NCBI RefSeq assembly: GCF_001425405.1
Contig: NZ_LMQP01000003.1
Location: 1,395,526 to 1,459,525 of the forward strand
From: Sphingomonas sp. Leaf412
GTDB lineage: Bacteria; Pseudomonadota; Alphaproteobacteria; Sphingomonadales; Sphingomonadaceae
Direction: 5' to 3'
DNA length: 64,000 nucleotides
Shown: in pieces, positions 8,959 to 19,267 of the stretch
Position numbering within the stretch: position 1 is the first letter of the stretch
Layout of the letters: each line of letters opens with the position of its first letter
Notes under the pieces: model-generated
Database searches by the model: none
The model's input: the letters and a program-made list of their open reading frames with translations, nothing else
What the model was told of the DNA's origin: nothing
Program-made: the position numbers and the translations under genes

Positions 8959-11900
8959 TCAGCCGACCGACTTCAGCCGCGTCTCCTCGATATCGAACGC
9001 GACCGCGGTGACGCCCGGCAGCGCCTCGATATGGTCCGCCAGTTCGGCGTCGATGCGGAAATGCCGCCCCAGCAGCACGCGCGCGACCGCCCCGTCGGGC
9101 AGGGGCGCGAGCAACGTCACCTTCCCCCGCGCATCGCGCTCCGACCCCAGCAACGCGGCCAGCCCCGCGACCCCGCGCGCGTCCGCCACCGTCACCTCCA
9201 GCGCGAAGCGCGTGGTGGTCGCCAGCCCCTCGAACGGCTTCAGCGCCTTCACCGTCACGCGCGGCGTCTCCTCGCCCGGGCGTCGATCCAGCTCGACCGT
9301 CGCCAGCGCGCAGCCGCCGACCCGCGCCGCATCCTCCAGGTCCTTCGCGACGGGATCGTCGAAACAGGTCGCGACGAACTGCCCGCTGGCGTCGGACAGC
9401 GTCGCCATCATGTACCTCTTGCCGCGCGCCGACGTGCGCCAGCGCGCCTCCTCCACCAGCACCGCCATCGTCGCGCCGACGCGCGCGCCGTCCGCGATCG
9501 CCAGGTCGCCGAGCGCGGCATAGCTGCGCGCGCCGTGCATCTTGGCCAGGTGGCGGTGGCGATCGACGGGGTGGGCGGAGAAATAGAAGCCGAACGCCTC
9601 CTTCTCCTGCTCCATCCGGTCCGCGATGCTCCAGCGGACCGACTGCGGCAGCTTGATCGCGTCGCCAGCATGCGCCTCCGCACCGAACAGGCCGCCCTGC
9701 CCGCTGATCCGCCCTTCATGCGTGCGCGCGGCGACCGCCAGCATCGTTTCCGCGACCGCATGGACCTTCGCGCGATCGGGCTCCAGTGCGTCGAACGCGC
9801 CGCCCGCGGCCAGCGTCTCCAGCTGCCGCTTGTTCACCAGCCGCGGATCGACGCGCGTGGCGAAATCGTCGATCGTGGCGAAGGCGCCGTTCGCGCGTTC
9901 CTCGACCAGTTTCTCCATCGCGCCCTCGCCGACCGATTTCAGCGCGGCCAGCGCGTAGCGCACGGCGTTGCCCTCCGCCGTCTCCTCGACATCGAATTCC
10001 GCCACGCTGGCGTTGATGCACGGCGGCAGCAGCGGCACGCCCATGCGCCGCGCATCGTCGACGAACACCGCCAGCTTGTCGGTCAGGTGCAGGTCGTAGC
10101 ACATCGATGCGGCGTAGAATTCGGCCGGGTGATGCGCCTTCAACCACGCGGTCTGGTACGCCAGCAGGGCGTAGGCCGCGGCGTGCGACTTGTTGAAGCC
10201 GTAGCCTGCGAACTTGTCGATCAGGTCGAACAGCTGGTTGGCGTAGGCCGCGGGGATTTGGTTATGCGTCGCGCATCCCTCGACGAAGGTCGCGCGCTGC
10301 GCGTCCATCTCCGCCTTGATCTTCTTCCCCATCGCGCGCCGCAACAGGTCCGCGCCGCCCAGCGAATAGCCCGCCAGCACCTGCGCCGCCTGCATCACCT
10401 GTTCCTGGTAGACGAAGATGCCGTAGGTTTCGTTCAGGATCGGTTCGAGCAGCGGGTGTGGATAGGCGATGTCCTCCTGCCCCTGCTTGCGGCGGCCGAA
10501 CGACGGGATATTGTCCATCGGGCCGGGGCGGTAGAGCGAGACGAGCGCGATGATGTCGCCGAAATTCGACGGGCGGACCGCGGACAGCGTGCGGCGCATC
10601 CCCTCCGATTCCAGCTGGAACACGCCCACCGTGTCGCCCTTCTGGAGCAATTTGTAGACCGCCTCGTCGTCCCACGACAGCGCGTCGAGATCGATCGCGA
10701 CGCCGCGCTTCGCCAGCAGTTGCACCGCCTTCTTCAGCACCGACAGCGTCTTCAGCCCGAGGAAGTCGAACTTCACCAGCCCGGCATCCTCGACATATTT
10801 CATGTCGAACTGCGTCACCGGGATGTCCGACCGCGGATCGCGATACAGCGGCACCAGCTGCGCCAGCGGCCGGTCCCCGATCACCACGCCCGCGGCGTGG
10901 GTCGACGAATGGCGCGGCAGTCCCTCCAGCTTGGTGGCCAGGTCCCACAGGTGGCGGACCTGGTTGTCGTTCGAATATTCCTTCGCCAGCTCGGGCACGC
11001 CGTTCAGCGCGCGCTTCAGGTCCCACGGATCGGTCGGGTGATTGGGCACCAGCTTCGCCAGCCGGTCGATCTGGCCGTAGCTCATCTGCAACACGCGGCC
11101 GGTGTCCTTCAGCACCGCGCGTGCCTTCAGCTTTCCGAACGTGATGATCTGCGCCACCTGATCGCGGCCGTATTTCTCCTGCACGTACCGGATCACCTCG
11201 CCGCGCCGCGTTTCGCAGAAGTCGATGTCGAAATCGGGCATCGACACGCGCTCGGGGTTCAGGAACCGTTCGAACAGCAGGCCCAGCTGCAACGGGTCCA
11301 GATCCGTGATCGTCAGCGACCACGCCACGACGCTGCCCGCGCCCGATCCGCGGCCCGGACCGACGGGGATGTCCTGTCCCTTCGCCCATTGGATGAAGTC
11401 CGCGACGATCAGGAAATAGCCGGGGAACCCCATCTGGATGATGACGTCCAGCTCGAACTCCAGCCGGTCGCGATAGGGCCGGCGCCAGTCGCCCTCCCCG
11501 CCCTTCCCCAGTTCCGCGATCCGCTGCAACCGCGCGTCGAGCCCGCGCCGCGCCTCCTCGCGCAGCATCGTCGCCTCGCCCTCGCGGTCGCCCGCCAGGC
11601 TGGGCAGGATCGGCTTGCGCTTGGGCGCCGCCACCGCGCAGCGCTGCGCGACGATCAGCGTGTTCTCGACCGCCTCGGGCAGATCGGCGAACAGCCGCCG
11701 CATCTCGTCCGCGCCCTTCATCCACGCATGGCCGCAGCTGCGGATGCGGTCGTCGCTTTCGACATAGGTGGAATGCGCGATGCACAGCATGGCGTCGTGC
11801 GCGTCGCCGAACGCCGCCTCCTCGAAACAGCAGGGGTTGGTCGCGACCAGCGGCAGGCCGCGGTCGTACGCCAGGTCGACCAGCTCCGCCTCTGCCGCCA

Positions 11901-12447
11901 TCTCCACCGCGTCGTCGCGGCGGCACAATTCCACGTACAATCGGTCGCCGAACGCCGCCGTCAATCCATCGACATAGGCGCGCGCGCGATCGGGCTGCCC
12001 CTCCGCGAACAGGCGCGCCAGCCCGCCCTCGCCCCCCGCGGTCAGCGCGATGACGCCCGCCGCATGCGTCGCCAGCATCGCGAAGGGCACGTGCGGCACC
12101 TGCTCGATCGGGCGATCGAGGTGGGCGTGGCTGACCAAGGCGCACAGATTGTCGTAACCGCCCGCGTCCTGCGCATATAATGCGATCCAGTCGACCTGCG
12201 GCGCGACCCCCTCGGGCAGGCCGGGACGCGCGACGCCCAGCATCGTGCCGATGACGGGCTGCACCCCCGCGCCGAACGCCGCGTCGGAAAAGGCCATGGC
12301 GGCATACAGGCCGTTGCGATCGGTCAGCGCGGCGGCGGGAAAGCCCAGCTTCGCCGCACGCTTCGGGATCGCCTTCGGCTCGATCGCGCCGTCCAGCATC
12401 GTGTAGGACGAGAAGATGCGGAGCGGCACGAACCCGGAATGTTGCAT
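8959..12447 (-). CDS. dnaE: DNA polymerase III alpha subunit
   Basis: 1162-aa replicative polymerase. The N-terminal PHP domain begins FVPLRIFSSYTMLDGAIEP, with metal-binding His residues already lost as in other proteobacterial DnaE. The C-family palm follows, with GPGRGSGAGSVVAW and the catalytic PDFDIDF Asp residues. Helix-hairpin-helix and OB-fold segments (VGATMAVLVEEARW) are near the C-terminus. ATG at 12447 was chosen at the start of conserved sequence; an open extension to 12531 has no support. Monocistronic. Confidence 0.95.
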   Translation of the reverse strand: MQHSGFVPLRIFSSYTMLDGAIEPKAIPKRAAKLGFPAAALTDRNGLYAAMAFSDAAFGAGVQPVIGTMLGVARPGLPEGVAPQVDWIALYAQDAGGYDNLCALVSHAHLDRPIEQVPHVPFAMLATHAAGVIALTAGGEGGLARLFAEGQPDRARAYVDGLTAAFGDRLYVELCRRDDAVEMAAEAELVDLAYDRGLPLVATNPCCFEEAAFGDAHDAMLCIAHSTYVESDDRIRSCGHAWMKGADEMRRLFADLPEAVENTLIVAQRCAVAAPKRKPILPSLAGDREGEATMLREEARRGLDARLQRIAELGKGGEGDWRRPYRDRLEFELDVIIQMGFPGYFLIVADFIQWAKGQDIPVGPGRGSGAGSVVAWSLTITDLDPLQLGLLFERFLNPERVSMPDFDIDFCETRRGEVIRYVQEKYGRDQVAQIITFGKLKARAVLKDTGRVLQMSYGQIDRLAKLVPNHPTDPWDLKRALNGVPELAKEYSNDNQVRHLWDLATKLEGLPRHSSTHAAGVVIGDRPLAQLVPLYRDPRSDIPVTQFDMKYVEDAGLVKFDFLGLKTLSVLKKAVQLLAKRGVAIDLDALSWDDEAVYKLLQKGDTVGVFQLESEGMRRTLSAVRPSNFGDIIALVSLYRPGPMDNIPSFGRRKQGQEDIAYPHPLLEPILNETYGIFVYQEQVMQAAQVLAGYSLGGADLLRRAMGKKIKAEMDAQRATFVEGCATHNQIPAAYANQLFDLIDKFAGYGFNKSHAAAYALLAYQTAWLKAHHPAEFYAASMCYDLHLTDKLAVFVDDARRMGVPLLPPCINASVAEFDVEETAEGNAVRYALAALKSVGEGAMEKLVEERANGAFATIDDFATRVDPRLVNKRQLETLAAGGAFDALEPDRAKVHAVAETMLAVAARTHEGRISGQGGLFGAEAHAGDAIKLPQSVRWSIADRMEQEKEAFGFYFSAHPVDRHRHLAKMHGARSYAALGDLAIADGARVGATMAVLVEEARWRTSARGKRYMMATLSDASGQFVATCFDDPVAKDLEDAARVGGCALATVELDRRPGEETPRVTVKALKPFEGLATTTRFALEVTVADARGVAGLAALLGSERDARGKVTLLAPLPDGAVARVLLGRHFRIDAELADHIEALPGVTAVAFDIEETRLKSVG

Positions 12448-12538
12448 GCCCGTGACGCTACAGCGCGCGGCGCGATTCGACCAGCGACGAAGGGCTCGGC
12501 CCGTCGCGCAATCCCGACCGGCGACCGGCATCGCATGG

Positions 12539-12615
12539 CCTTCGACGACGCTCAGGCCGAACGGATCGCAGCGACAATCACCCCCACCCGTTCATGCTGA
12601 GCGAAGTCGAAGCAC
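12539..12615. repeat. Inverted intergenic repeat (CTGAGCGAAGTCGAAG type)
   Basis: CCTTCGACGACGCTCAGG with CCGAACGG on the left and CCGTTCATGCTGAGCGAAG with TCGAAGC on the right form a long hairpin. It lies between dnaE and the glutathione peroxidase gene and could end transcription of the latter, which points leftward with it upstream of neither promoter core. Confidence 0.75.
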
Positions 12616-12624
12616 TTGTGCCGC

Positions 12625-13094
<470 letters not shown>

Positions 13095-13098
<4 letters not shown>

Positions 13099-13679
13099 CG
13101 CGCACGCTCCAGCAGCCAGTCGAGGTTGCGGCGGACGCCCGGCCATTCGGACGCCAGCACCGAATAGACCACGATATCGCGCACGCGGCCATCCCGCACC
13201 TGATGCCCGCGCAGCACGCCGTCGCGCTTCGCCCCCAGCCGCTCGATCGCGGCCTGCGACCGTTTGTTGAACCAGTCGGTGCGGATCTGGACGACGTTGC
13301 ATCGCATCGCGTCGAACGCATGCGCGAACAGCATCCGCTTCGCCTCCGTGTTCACGCCGGTCCGCTGCACGGCGCGCGCGTAGAAGGTGCCGCCGATCTC
13401 CACGCGCCGATGCGCTTCGTTCATCCGCATCAGCCGCGTGACGCCCACGACCGCGCCGTCGGGCCGGCACACCGCCAGCGGAAAGGCGCGGCCCTCGTCG
13501 CGTTCCCGGACCATCGCCGCCATCGCCGCGTCGGGATCCGCGAACAGCGACACGTTGGCGAAGAACAGGTCCAGCTGGTCCGCCGCCGCGGCGGCCAGCG
13601 CATCGCGATCACCCGGCTCCAGCGGGCGCAGGACGGCATGGCGGCCGACCAACGTCGGCGCGTCACGCCACGGGTTCAT
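13095..13679 (-). CDS. GNAT family N-acetyltransferase (RimJ/RimL type)
   Basis: 194 aa with the GNAT pattern of RimJ/RimL-like enzymes: [16 protein letters not shown] at the start, [18 protein letters not shown] in the central strands, then [36 protein letters not shown], with the N-x-x-S-x-x-A-I-x-R-L-G motif that closes acetyl-CoA binding. Substrate unknown. The start codon at 13679 overlaps the end of lolD by 4 nt, giving a lolD-GNAT-gpx string. Confidence 0.85.
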
Positions 13680-14347
13680 GTCAGCACGCCCTCGTGCAGG
13701 CGCACGACGCGGTCCATCTTCGCCGCCAGCCGCTCGTTATGCGTCGCCACCAGCGCCGCCGAGCCTTCGCCACGCACCAGCCGCAGGAATTCGGCCAGCA
13801 CCTTGTCCGCGGTATGTTCGTCCAGGTTCCCGGTCGGCTCGTCCGCCAGCACCAGCGCGGGGCGGTTCGCCAGCGCGCGCGCCACCGCGACGCGCTGCTG
13901 CTCGCCGCCCGACAGTTGCGCGGGCCGGTGCCGCAACCGGTGCCCGACGCCCAGCGCGGTCAGCAGCACCGCCGCCCGCTCCTCCGCCGCCGCGCGCTCC
14001 GCGCCATGGATCAGCTGCGGCAGGACGACATTCTCGGTCGCGTCGAAATCGGGCAGCAGGTGGTGAAATTGATAGACGAAGCCGAGCTGGTCGCGCCGCA
14101 CCGCGGTCCGCCCCGCCGCATCCAGCTTCGCCGCCTCGGTGCCTGCGATCCGGATCGATCCCTCGAACCCGCCCTCCAGCAGGCCGACCGCCTGCAACAA
14201 CGTCGACTTGCCCGACCCCGACGGCCCCAGCAGCGCGACGATCTCCCCCGGCGACACCGACAGGTCGACGCCGCGCAGGACGTGGATCGTCTCGCCCCCC
14301 TGCGTGAAGCTGCGCGAGAGGGAGGTGGTCTGAAGGACGGCGCTCAT
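13676..14347 (-). CDS. lolD: Lipoprotein-releasing ABC transporter ATPase
   Basis: 223 aa. Walker [10 protein letters not shown] at residues 41-49, signature [15 protein letters not shown] and Walker [13 protein letters not shown] are intact. The LolD-like neighbourhood (permease gene immediately upstream) and the [20 protein letters not shown]-loop region support LolD rather than another MacB/FtsE-type ATPase. It powers release of outer-membrane lipoproteins from the inner membrane. ATG at 14347. Confidence 0.92.
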   Translation of the reverse strand: MSAVLQTTSLSRSFTQGGETIHVLRGVDLSVSPGEIVALLGPSGSGKSTLLQAVGLLEGGFEGSIRIAGTEAAKLDAAGRTAVRRDQLGFVYQFHHLLPDFDATENVVLPQLIHGAERAAAEERAAVLLTALGVGHRLRHRPAQLSGGEQQRVAVARALANRPALVLADEPTGNLDEHTADKVLAEFLRLVRGEGSAALVATHNERLAAKMDRVVRLHEGVLT

Positions 14348-14348
14348 C

Positions 14349-14488
14349 GATCCTCCCCGAGCCTGCTCGGGGAGGGGGACCATGCCGCAGGCATCGTGGA
14401 GGGGCAGGCCCCGCCATCGTGCCGCACCGGCCACTCCACCACGCGCTGCGCGCGCGGTCCCCCTCGCCAGGCGAGCCTGGGGAGGATC
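14349..14488. repeat. Inverted repeat between lolC/E and lolD
   Basis: GATCCTCCCC at 14349-14358 pairs with GGGGAGGATC at 14479-14488. Inside are CCGAGCCTGCTCGG and CTCGCCAGGCGAG palindromes. It fills the 150-nt gap between the permease and ATPase genes, which probably share a transcript, so it could form an intercistronic RNA structure. Confidence 0.6.
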
Positions 14489-14497
14489 GGTATGCCC

Positions 14498-15748
14498 CTA
14501 TTCATACCGCAGCACCTGTACCGGATCGGTGCTCGCCGCCTTGTACGCGGGATAGACCGTCGCCAGGAACGTCATCACCAGCGTGATCGCCACGATCGCG
14601 CCGATCTCCACGAAATCGGGCTTCGACGGCAATTCGGTCAGGTAGCGGATCGACGGGTCCCACAGATTCTGTCCCGTCACCAGCTGCACGAAATTCACCA
14701 CCGCCTGGCGATAGAACAGGAACACCGTCCCCAGCACCAGCCCGGCCAGCGTCCCCAGCACGCCGATCGTCGTCCCCACCGTCATGAAGATCCGCAGCAT
14801 CGCCCCCCGGCTCGCCCCCATCGTGCGCAGGATCGCGATGTCGCGCGTCTTGGCGCGGACCAGCATGATGAGGCTGCTGGCGATGTTGAACGCCGCGACC
14901 AGGATGATGATGCACAGCACGACGAACATCGCCACGCGCTCCACCGCCAGCGCGTCGAACAGTTCGGCGTTCAGCCGCCGCCAGTCCGCGATGATGCCGA
15001 TCCCCGCCACCTTGGGCGCCAGCGGGGCCAGTATCTCCCCGACCCGGTCCGCATCCACGGTGTCCAGCTCCACCATGCCCACGCTGTCGCCCATCAGCAG
15101 GAACGTCTGCGCGTCGGGCAACGGCATCATGACGTATGCCTTGTCGTAATCGTAGATGCCGACCTCGAATATCGCGGCGACGCGGTAGTTCACGATGCGC
15201 GGCACCGTGCCGAACGGCGTCGTCTGCCCCTGCGGACTGACCAGCGAGATCTCCGACCCCACCGTCGCGCCCAGCGCTTCGGCCAGCCGCGCGCCGATCG
15301 CGATGTTGTTGCTGCCCGCGGTCACGCTGCTCAGGCTGCCGACGACCACCTTGCTGCGGATCGCGGGGTTGGCGCGGATATCCTCGACGCGCATGCCGCG
15401 CAGCAGGATGAATTCGGCGCGGCCGTTGTACGTGGCGAACAAGGGCTGCTCGATCAGCGGCGTCGCGCTGGTCACGCCCGGCGTCGCCTTCGCCTCCGCC
15501 ACCACGCGGCGCCAGTCGGGCAGGCGGCCGTTGAACCCCTGCACGACGGCATGGCCGTTCAGCCCGACGATCTTGTCGAACAGCTCGGCGCGGAAGCCGT
15601 TCATCACGCTCATGACGATGACGAGCGCGGCGACGCCCAGCATCACCGCCCCCAGGCTGAACCCCGCGACGAGCACGATGAACCGCTCGCCCTTGCCCGG
15701 CAGCAGATAGCGCCGCGCGATCATGCCTTCATAGCGCGACAGCAACAT
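14498..15748 (-). CDS. Lipoprotein-releasing ABC transporter permease (LolC/LolE family)
   Basis: 416-aa inner-membrane permease. A first transmembrane helix (about residues 25-50, FIVLVAGFSLGAVMLGVAAL) is followed by a large periplasmic domain and three C-terminal helices, the MacB-like topology of LolC/E. The N-terminus has the RYEGMIARRYLL helix and the domain ends DPVQVLRYE. A single such protein next to lolD suggests a LolF-type homodimeric transporter as in many non-enteric proteobacteria (inference). Confidence 0.9.
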   Translation of the reverse strand: MLLSRYEGMIARRYLLPGKGERFIVLVAGFSLGAVMLGVAALVIVMSVMNGFRAELFDKIVGLNGHAVVQGFNGRLPDWRRVVAEAKATPGVTSATPLIEQPLFATYNGRAEFILLRGMRVEDIRANPAIRSKVVVGSLSSVTAGSNNIAIGARLAEALGATVGSEISLVSPQGQTTPFGTVPRIVNYRVAAIFEVGIYDYDKAYVMMPLPDAQTFLLMGDSVGMVELDTVDADRVGEILAPLAPKVAGIGIIADWRRLNAELFDALAVERVAMFVVLCIIILVAAFNIASSLIMLVRAKTRDIAILRTMGASRGAMLRIFMTVGTTIGVLGTLAGLVLGTVFLFYRQAVVNFVQLVTGQNLWDPSIRYLTELPSKPDFVEIGAIVAITLVMTFLATVYPAYKAASTDPVQVLRYE

Positions 15749-16199
15749 GCGCGTGTCCCTAGGGGCTGCCGCTCATCCGTGCAATCGGGCGTGTGGCGGG
15801 CGTGTGGCGGAATCGTCACAGGGTTTCGGCAATCCGTTTATCTCCCGTTCATTTCGGTCGACACGCCCCCATGGCGGACCGTACACGAATGCCACTGGCA
15901 CACAGGCAATGGCCGTGGTTCGGGGAAAAGGGTCCACCAGCCCCGCTTCGTTTGACGAGGCGCGCGGGCAGGAGGAAAAATGGGGGCTGACGAGCGATCG
16001 TCACGCAGGCGCCCGGATCGCGACACCGCGGTCCGGGCGTTTGGCGTTTTGGGCCGAACCGCCGGTCGAGGCGTGGGCAAATACTTATCGTTAACGGCGA
16101 TCCAGCCAATAAATCGTCTTGAGAGATAGACGATATTCTGGCGATCTTGCCTCGGCATCCCGGTTGATTCACAAAAACCGAAAATATGGCAGATAAGTT
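15749..16199. other. Gene-poor region, base composition falling toward A+T
   Basis: No convincing gene in 451 nt. Open frames here lack ribosome sites and recognisable sequence. The left half is G+C-rich like the rest of the window; from about 16080 the sequence becomes clearly A+T-richer and continues so through the next gene. A perfect 7-bp inverted repeat is described separately at 16113-16134. Confidence 0.6.
16113..16134. promoter_or_regulatory. Small inverted repeat upstream of orphan gene
   Basis: ATCGTCT at 16113-16119 and AGACGAT at 16128-16134 are exact complements with an 8-nt spacer, 66 nt before the next start codon. It could be an operator or a leader hairpin. No known regulator site was recognised. 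Confidence 0.3.
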
Positions 16200-16610
16200 A
16201 TGTCGAGCATGATCCTGGCTCTTACGGCGGTTCTTGCCACCGCCTTACAGACACATCCGTCGGGTAAGGAAACTCCCCTATCCGAGGAACAGGTCCGGAA
16301 AGTCCTGTATAGTGGCGGTATTATATCGATTGCGCCTAACGGCACCCCTTACATGACAGAATATTTTCGCCCCGATGGTACTTACGTTCAATACCTAATA
16401 CCGGCACTGTCAATACACTCGGACTATACCGTTGAAGGTCATAAGGTATGCGTGCAGAACTATAATTGTCGTATCATGCGGCGATTTGGCCAAAACTATT
16501 TTTGGGATTTCAACCGCGGTCGAGAGGTGGATCGCTTTCGAGGTATTACAATCGAGCGGATAGGAGTATCTGCGTTTTTTCGAGCAGATCATCGGATCAC
16601 CCTTCGCTGA
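16200..16610 (+). CDS. Hypothetical exported protein in an A+T-rich patch
   Basis: 136 aa, family not recognised. The N-terminus MSSMILALTAVLATALQTHP looks like a weak signal peptide with cleavage near ATA. The mature part has IAPNGTPYMTEYFRPDGTYV, a Cys pair in HKVCVQNYNC, and FGQNYFWDFNRGREVDRF. Codon usage differs sharply from its neighbours: A/T third positions are common (for example ATA, TTA, AGT), suggesting recent transfer or relaxed selection. No clear Shine-Dalgarno site precedes the ATG. It is convergent with the TonB receptor gene. Confidence 0.6.
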   Translation: MSSMILALTAVLATALQTHPSGKETPLSEEQVRKVLYSGGIISIAPNGTPYMTEYFRPDGTYVQYLIPALSIHSDYTVEGHKVCVQNYNCRIMRRFGQNYFWDFNRGREVDRFRGITIERIGVSAFFRADHRITLR

Positions 16611-16679
16611 CGCGATCATAGGCGGCATACATGACCGCGCTGCCGGGAGGGAGCGACACCGCCCCCTCCCCGCCCCGCC

Positions 16680-19151
16680 TCAGAAGCTCGCGCCCAACGT
16701 CACGCCGTACGTCCGCGGATCGCCGACGTTGCCCGCGATCAGGCCGGTGTTCCCCGGCGTCGTCGCCAGCACCTCGTAATAACGCGTGTCGAACGCGTTG
16801 CGGACCCAGCCGAACACGTTCACCCCCGAATCGGTGCGGAAGCCCGCGCGCACGTTCGCCAGCGTGTAGCCGTCGATGTCGGTGTAGATCGACCGCGACG
16901 CGTTGGAGGAGAATTTGGTCCGCGAATTGGCGTCGACCCCGACATAGGCCTCGCCCGGATTGCCGAGCACCGTGGCGGGCAGGTTATACTCGCCGCCGTA
17001 GGAGAAGGCGAACTTCGATATCCCCGGCAGCCACTGGCCGGAGATGTCGCACACGATCGGGCTGTTCGTTCCCGGCTGTCCCGGCGCGCCGATCGACGGG
17101 TTCGCCGCGGTCGGTGTGCCGCCGCCCGACAGTTCGGGCGGGCATGGCGCGTTGGGGAAGTCGAGGTAGCGCGCGTCGTTGAACGCGCCGTTGGCGTACA
17201 ATGTCACGCGGTCGCTCGGCCGGATCGAGAAGTCCGCCTCCACGCCCCGCACGCGCACCTTGCCCGCATTGGCGAGATAGCCGCGCAGCGTGGAGGTCGA
17301 CTGGTTGTTCACCACCGCCTGATAATCGCGGATCTGCGTCCAGAAGCCGGTGAGGTTCAGCGTCACGCGCCGGTCCCAGAATTGCGATTTCAGCCCGATC
17401 TCGAAATGGTCGACCTTTTCCGGATCGATCTGCGCCAGCTGCGTCTGCACCACGCCGTTGACGACGGGCACGCCGTTCAGGTTCAGGCCCCCCGATTTGA
17501 ACGTGTGGGCATAGGTGCCGTACAGCAGGACGTCGCGCGACGGCTTGTACGACGCGGTCAGGTCGTAGGTGGCGTTCCATTCGCGGAACGCCTCGTCCCG
17601 GAACGCCTGCGGCTGGATCGCGTCGCGCTGCGCCGCCTGCCGCGCGGTGCCGCCGGTGGCGGGGACGAGGTTGCCGGCCGCGTCGCGCACGATGCTGACG
17701 TAGCTGCCGACCTTGTCGTCGTAGTTCAGCCGTGCGCCGGGCGAGAGCGTGATCGTGTCGGTCACGTTCCAGTTGACCTTCGCGAACGCCGCGCCCGAGA
17801 AGTTCTTCAGCCGGATGTCGTTGCTGGCAGTCAGGCCGTCCAGCACCGACGGATCGTTCGCCAGCGCGCTGGACGGGTTGATGAGCCAGCGGCTCGCCGC
17901 CGATCCCTGCCGCTGCGTGCCCGTGGTGTGGATGTCCTGGTAGAAGCCGAACAGGCCGAGGACATAGTCGAACCCCCTGCCCTCCCCGGCGTAGCGGAAT
18001 TCCTGCGTATACTGGTCCTGCCGCGTCGGGTTCTGCGACAGGGTTGTGATCGGCAGGCCGGTGAAGTCGCGGTCGTTGGCGGGCAGCCATTTCCAGAACC
18101 GCCACGCCGTGACCGACGTCAGCGTGCCGTCGCCCAGCGCATATTCGCCGCGTAGCGACAGGCCGCCCAGTTCGTTCTTCGCGTTCAGGTCCGCGTCGAG
18201 GTCGGTCAGCCGGTCGAACGCGTTGCGGCTGGGCGGTTCGTAGTTCTGCGCCGCCGCCAGCGCGTCGAACTGCCGGTTGAGCGGCCGCTGCGTCGCGCCG
18301 ACGCGGACGAACGTCTGTGCGCAGCATTCCGGATTCTGGCGGCTGTAATCGCCTGACAGCGTCAGGCTGAGGTCCGCGGTCGGTTTCCACAGGATCGCGC
18401 TGCGCAGCCCGATATTGTCCTGTTCGTTCACGTAATTGCCGCTGGCGACGTTGAAGACGGTGCCGCGCCGGCTGGTGGAGGACAGGCCCAGCCGGATCGC
18501 GATCTGGTCGGTCAGCGGGCCGGATATGGACGCCTTGGCCTGCTTGAACTCCAGGTTGCCGACGGTCACCTCGGCGCGGCCCTCGAAATCGAAGCTCGGC
18601 GGCTTGCTGGTGATGCTGATCGCGCCCGCGACCGTATTCTTGCCGTACAGCGTCCCCTGCGGCCCGCGCAGCGTCTCGATCTGCTGCACGTCCAGGAAGT
18701 CGAGCGTCGCGGCGGCGACGCGGCTGAGATACACCTGGTCGATATAGACGCCGACGCCCTGCTCGATCCCGTCGTTGGTCAGGCCCAGCGGCGCGCCCAG
18801 CCCGCGGATGTTGACCGAGGAATTGCGCGGGTTGGTGGAATAGAATTGCAGCGTCGGCTGAAGCTGCTGCAACCGCGCCACGTTGAAGCTGCCGGTATTG
18901 TCCAGCTCCTTCACGCCCACGACGCTGATCGCGATCGGCACGTTCTGCGCCTGTTCGGTCCGGCGCCGCGCGGTGACGACGACGTCGGCGGACGCGGAAC
19001 TGCGCTGCACGTCCTCCTCGGTCCGGTCGGGCTCGCCCGGCGTCGTCGTCGGCCGTTCGGGCGCGCCGACCACCACCGGGGGCGTCGTCTGGGCCGGCGG
19101 GGTCGGAGCGGAAGCCTGGGCGGCCAGCAGCATGGCAAGCGTGATCGACAC
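16680..19151 (-). CDS. TonB-dependent outer-membrane receptor
   Basis: 823 aa. A short hydrophobic signal region (TLAMLLAAQA) is followed by a Pro-rich stretch and a TonB-box-like DVVVTARRRTEQ. The plug domain runs about residues 70-180 and contains IRGLGAPLGLTNDGIEQG and LRGPQGTLYGKNTVAGAI. A long beta-barrel follows, ending in an aromatic residue (GASF). GTG start at 19151 with AAAAGGGGA upstream. This group imports large substrates such as siderophores, polyphenols or glycans; the ligand cannot be deduced because no transport or catabolic partner lies nearby. Confidence 0.9.
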   Translation of the reverse strand: MSITLAMLLAAQASAPTPPAQTTPPVVVGAPERPTTTPGEPDRTEEDVQRSSASADVVVTARRRTEQAQNVPIAISVVGVKELDNTGSFNVARLQQLQPTLQFYSTNPRNSSVNIRGLGAPLGLTNDGIEQGVGVYIDQVYLSRVAAATLDFLDVQQIETLRGPQGTLYGKNTVAGAISITSKPPSFDFEGRAEVTVGNLEFKQAKASISGPLTDQIAIRLGLSSTSRRGTVFNVASGNYVNEQDNIGLRSAILWKPTADLSLTLSGDYSRQNPECCAQTFVRVGATQRPLNRQFDALAAAQNYEPPSRNAFDRLTDLDADLNAKNELGGLSLRGEYALGDGTLTSVTAWRFWKWLPANDRDFTGLPITTLSQNPTRQDQYTQEFRYAGEGRGFDYVLGLFGFYQDIHTTGTQRQGSAASRWLINPSSALANDPSVLDGLTASNDIRLKNFSGAAFAKVNWNVTDTITLSPGARLNYDDKVGSYVSIVRDAAGNLVPATGGTARQAAQRDAIQPQAFRDEAFREWNATYDLTASYKPSRDVLLYGTYAHTFKSGGLNLNGVPVVNGVVQTQLAQIDPEKVDHFEIGLKSQFWDRRVTLNLTGFWTQIRDYQAVVNNQSTSTLRGYLANAGKVRVRGVEADFSIRPSDRVTLYANGAFNDARYLDFPNAPCPPELSGGGTPTAANPSIGAPGQPGTNSPIVCDISGQWLPGISKFAFSYGGEYNLPATVLGNPGEAYVGVDANSRTKFSSNASRSIYTDIDGYTLANVRAGFRTDSGVNVFGWVRNAFDTRYYEVLATTPGNTGLIAGNVGDPRTYGVTLGASF

Positions 19152-19232
19152 GTAGGTCCCCTTTTATCGTCGTCGATCGGAAGGGTGCCCGCCGCATCAA
19201 TGCCTATCAACATAGTAGGTATTTATGGCGCC

Positions 19233-19260
19233 CTTGAAACGCTTCGCGGTCCGCCCATCT
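19233..19260 (+). promoter_or_regulatory. Sigma-32 (RpoH) type heat-shock promoter for hsp20
   Basis: CTTGAAA at 19233-19239 is identical to the sigma-32 -35 box, and GCCCATCT at 19253-19260 matches the -10 box CCCCATNT in seven of eight positions, with a 13-nt spacer. Transcription would start near 19267, exactly where a series of three hairpins begins. Confidence 0.8.
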
Positions 19261-19267
19261 TTCGGGC

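Noticed and set aside
8911..12180. 1089-codon plus-strand frame opposite dnaE
   Set aside because: Mirror of dnaE codons; composition dominated by Arg, Gln and His, with no domain.
15747..16094. Open frame of 115 codons upstream of the orphan gene
   Set aside because: No ribosome site, no recognisable sequence, and composition typical of random G+C-rich DNA.
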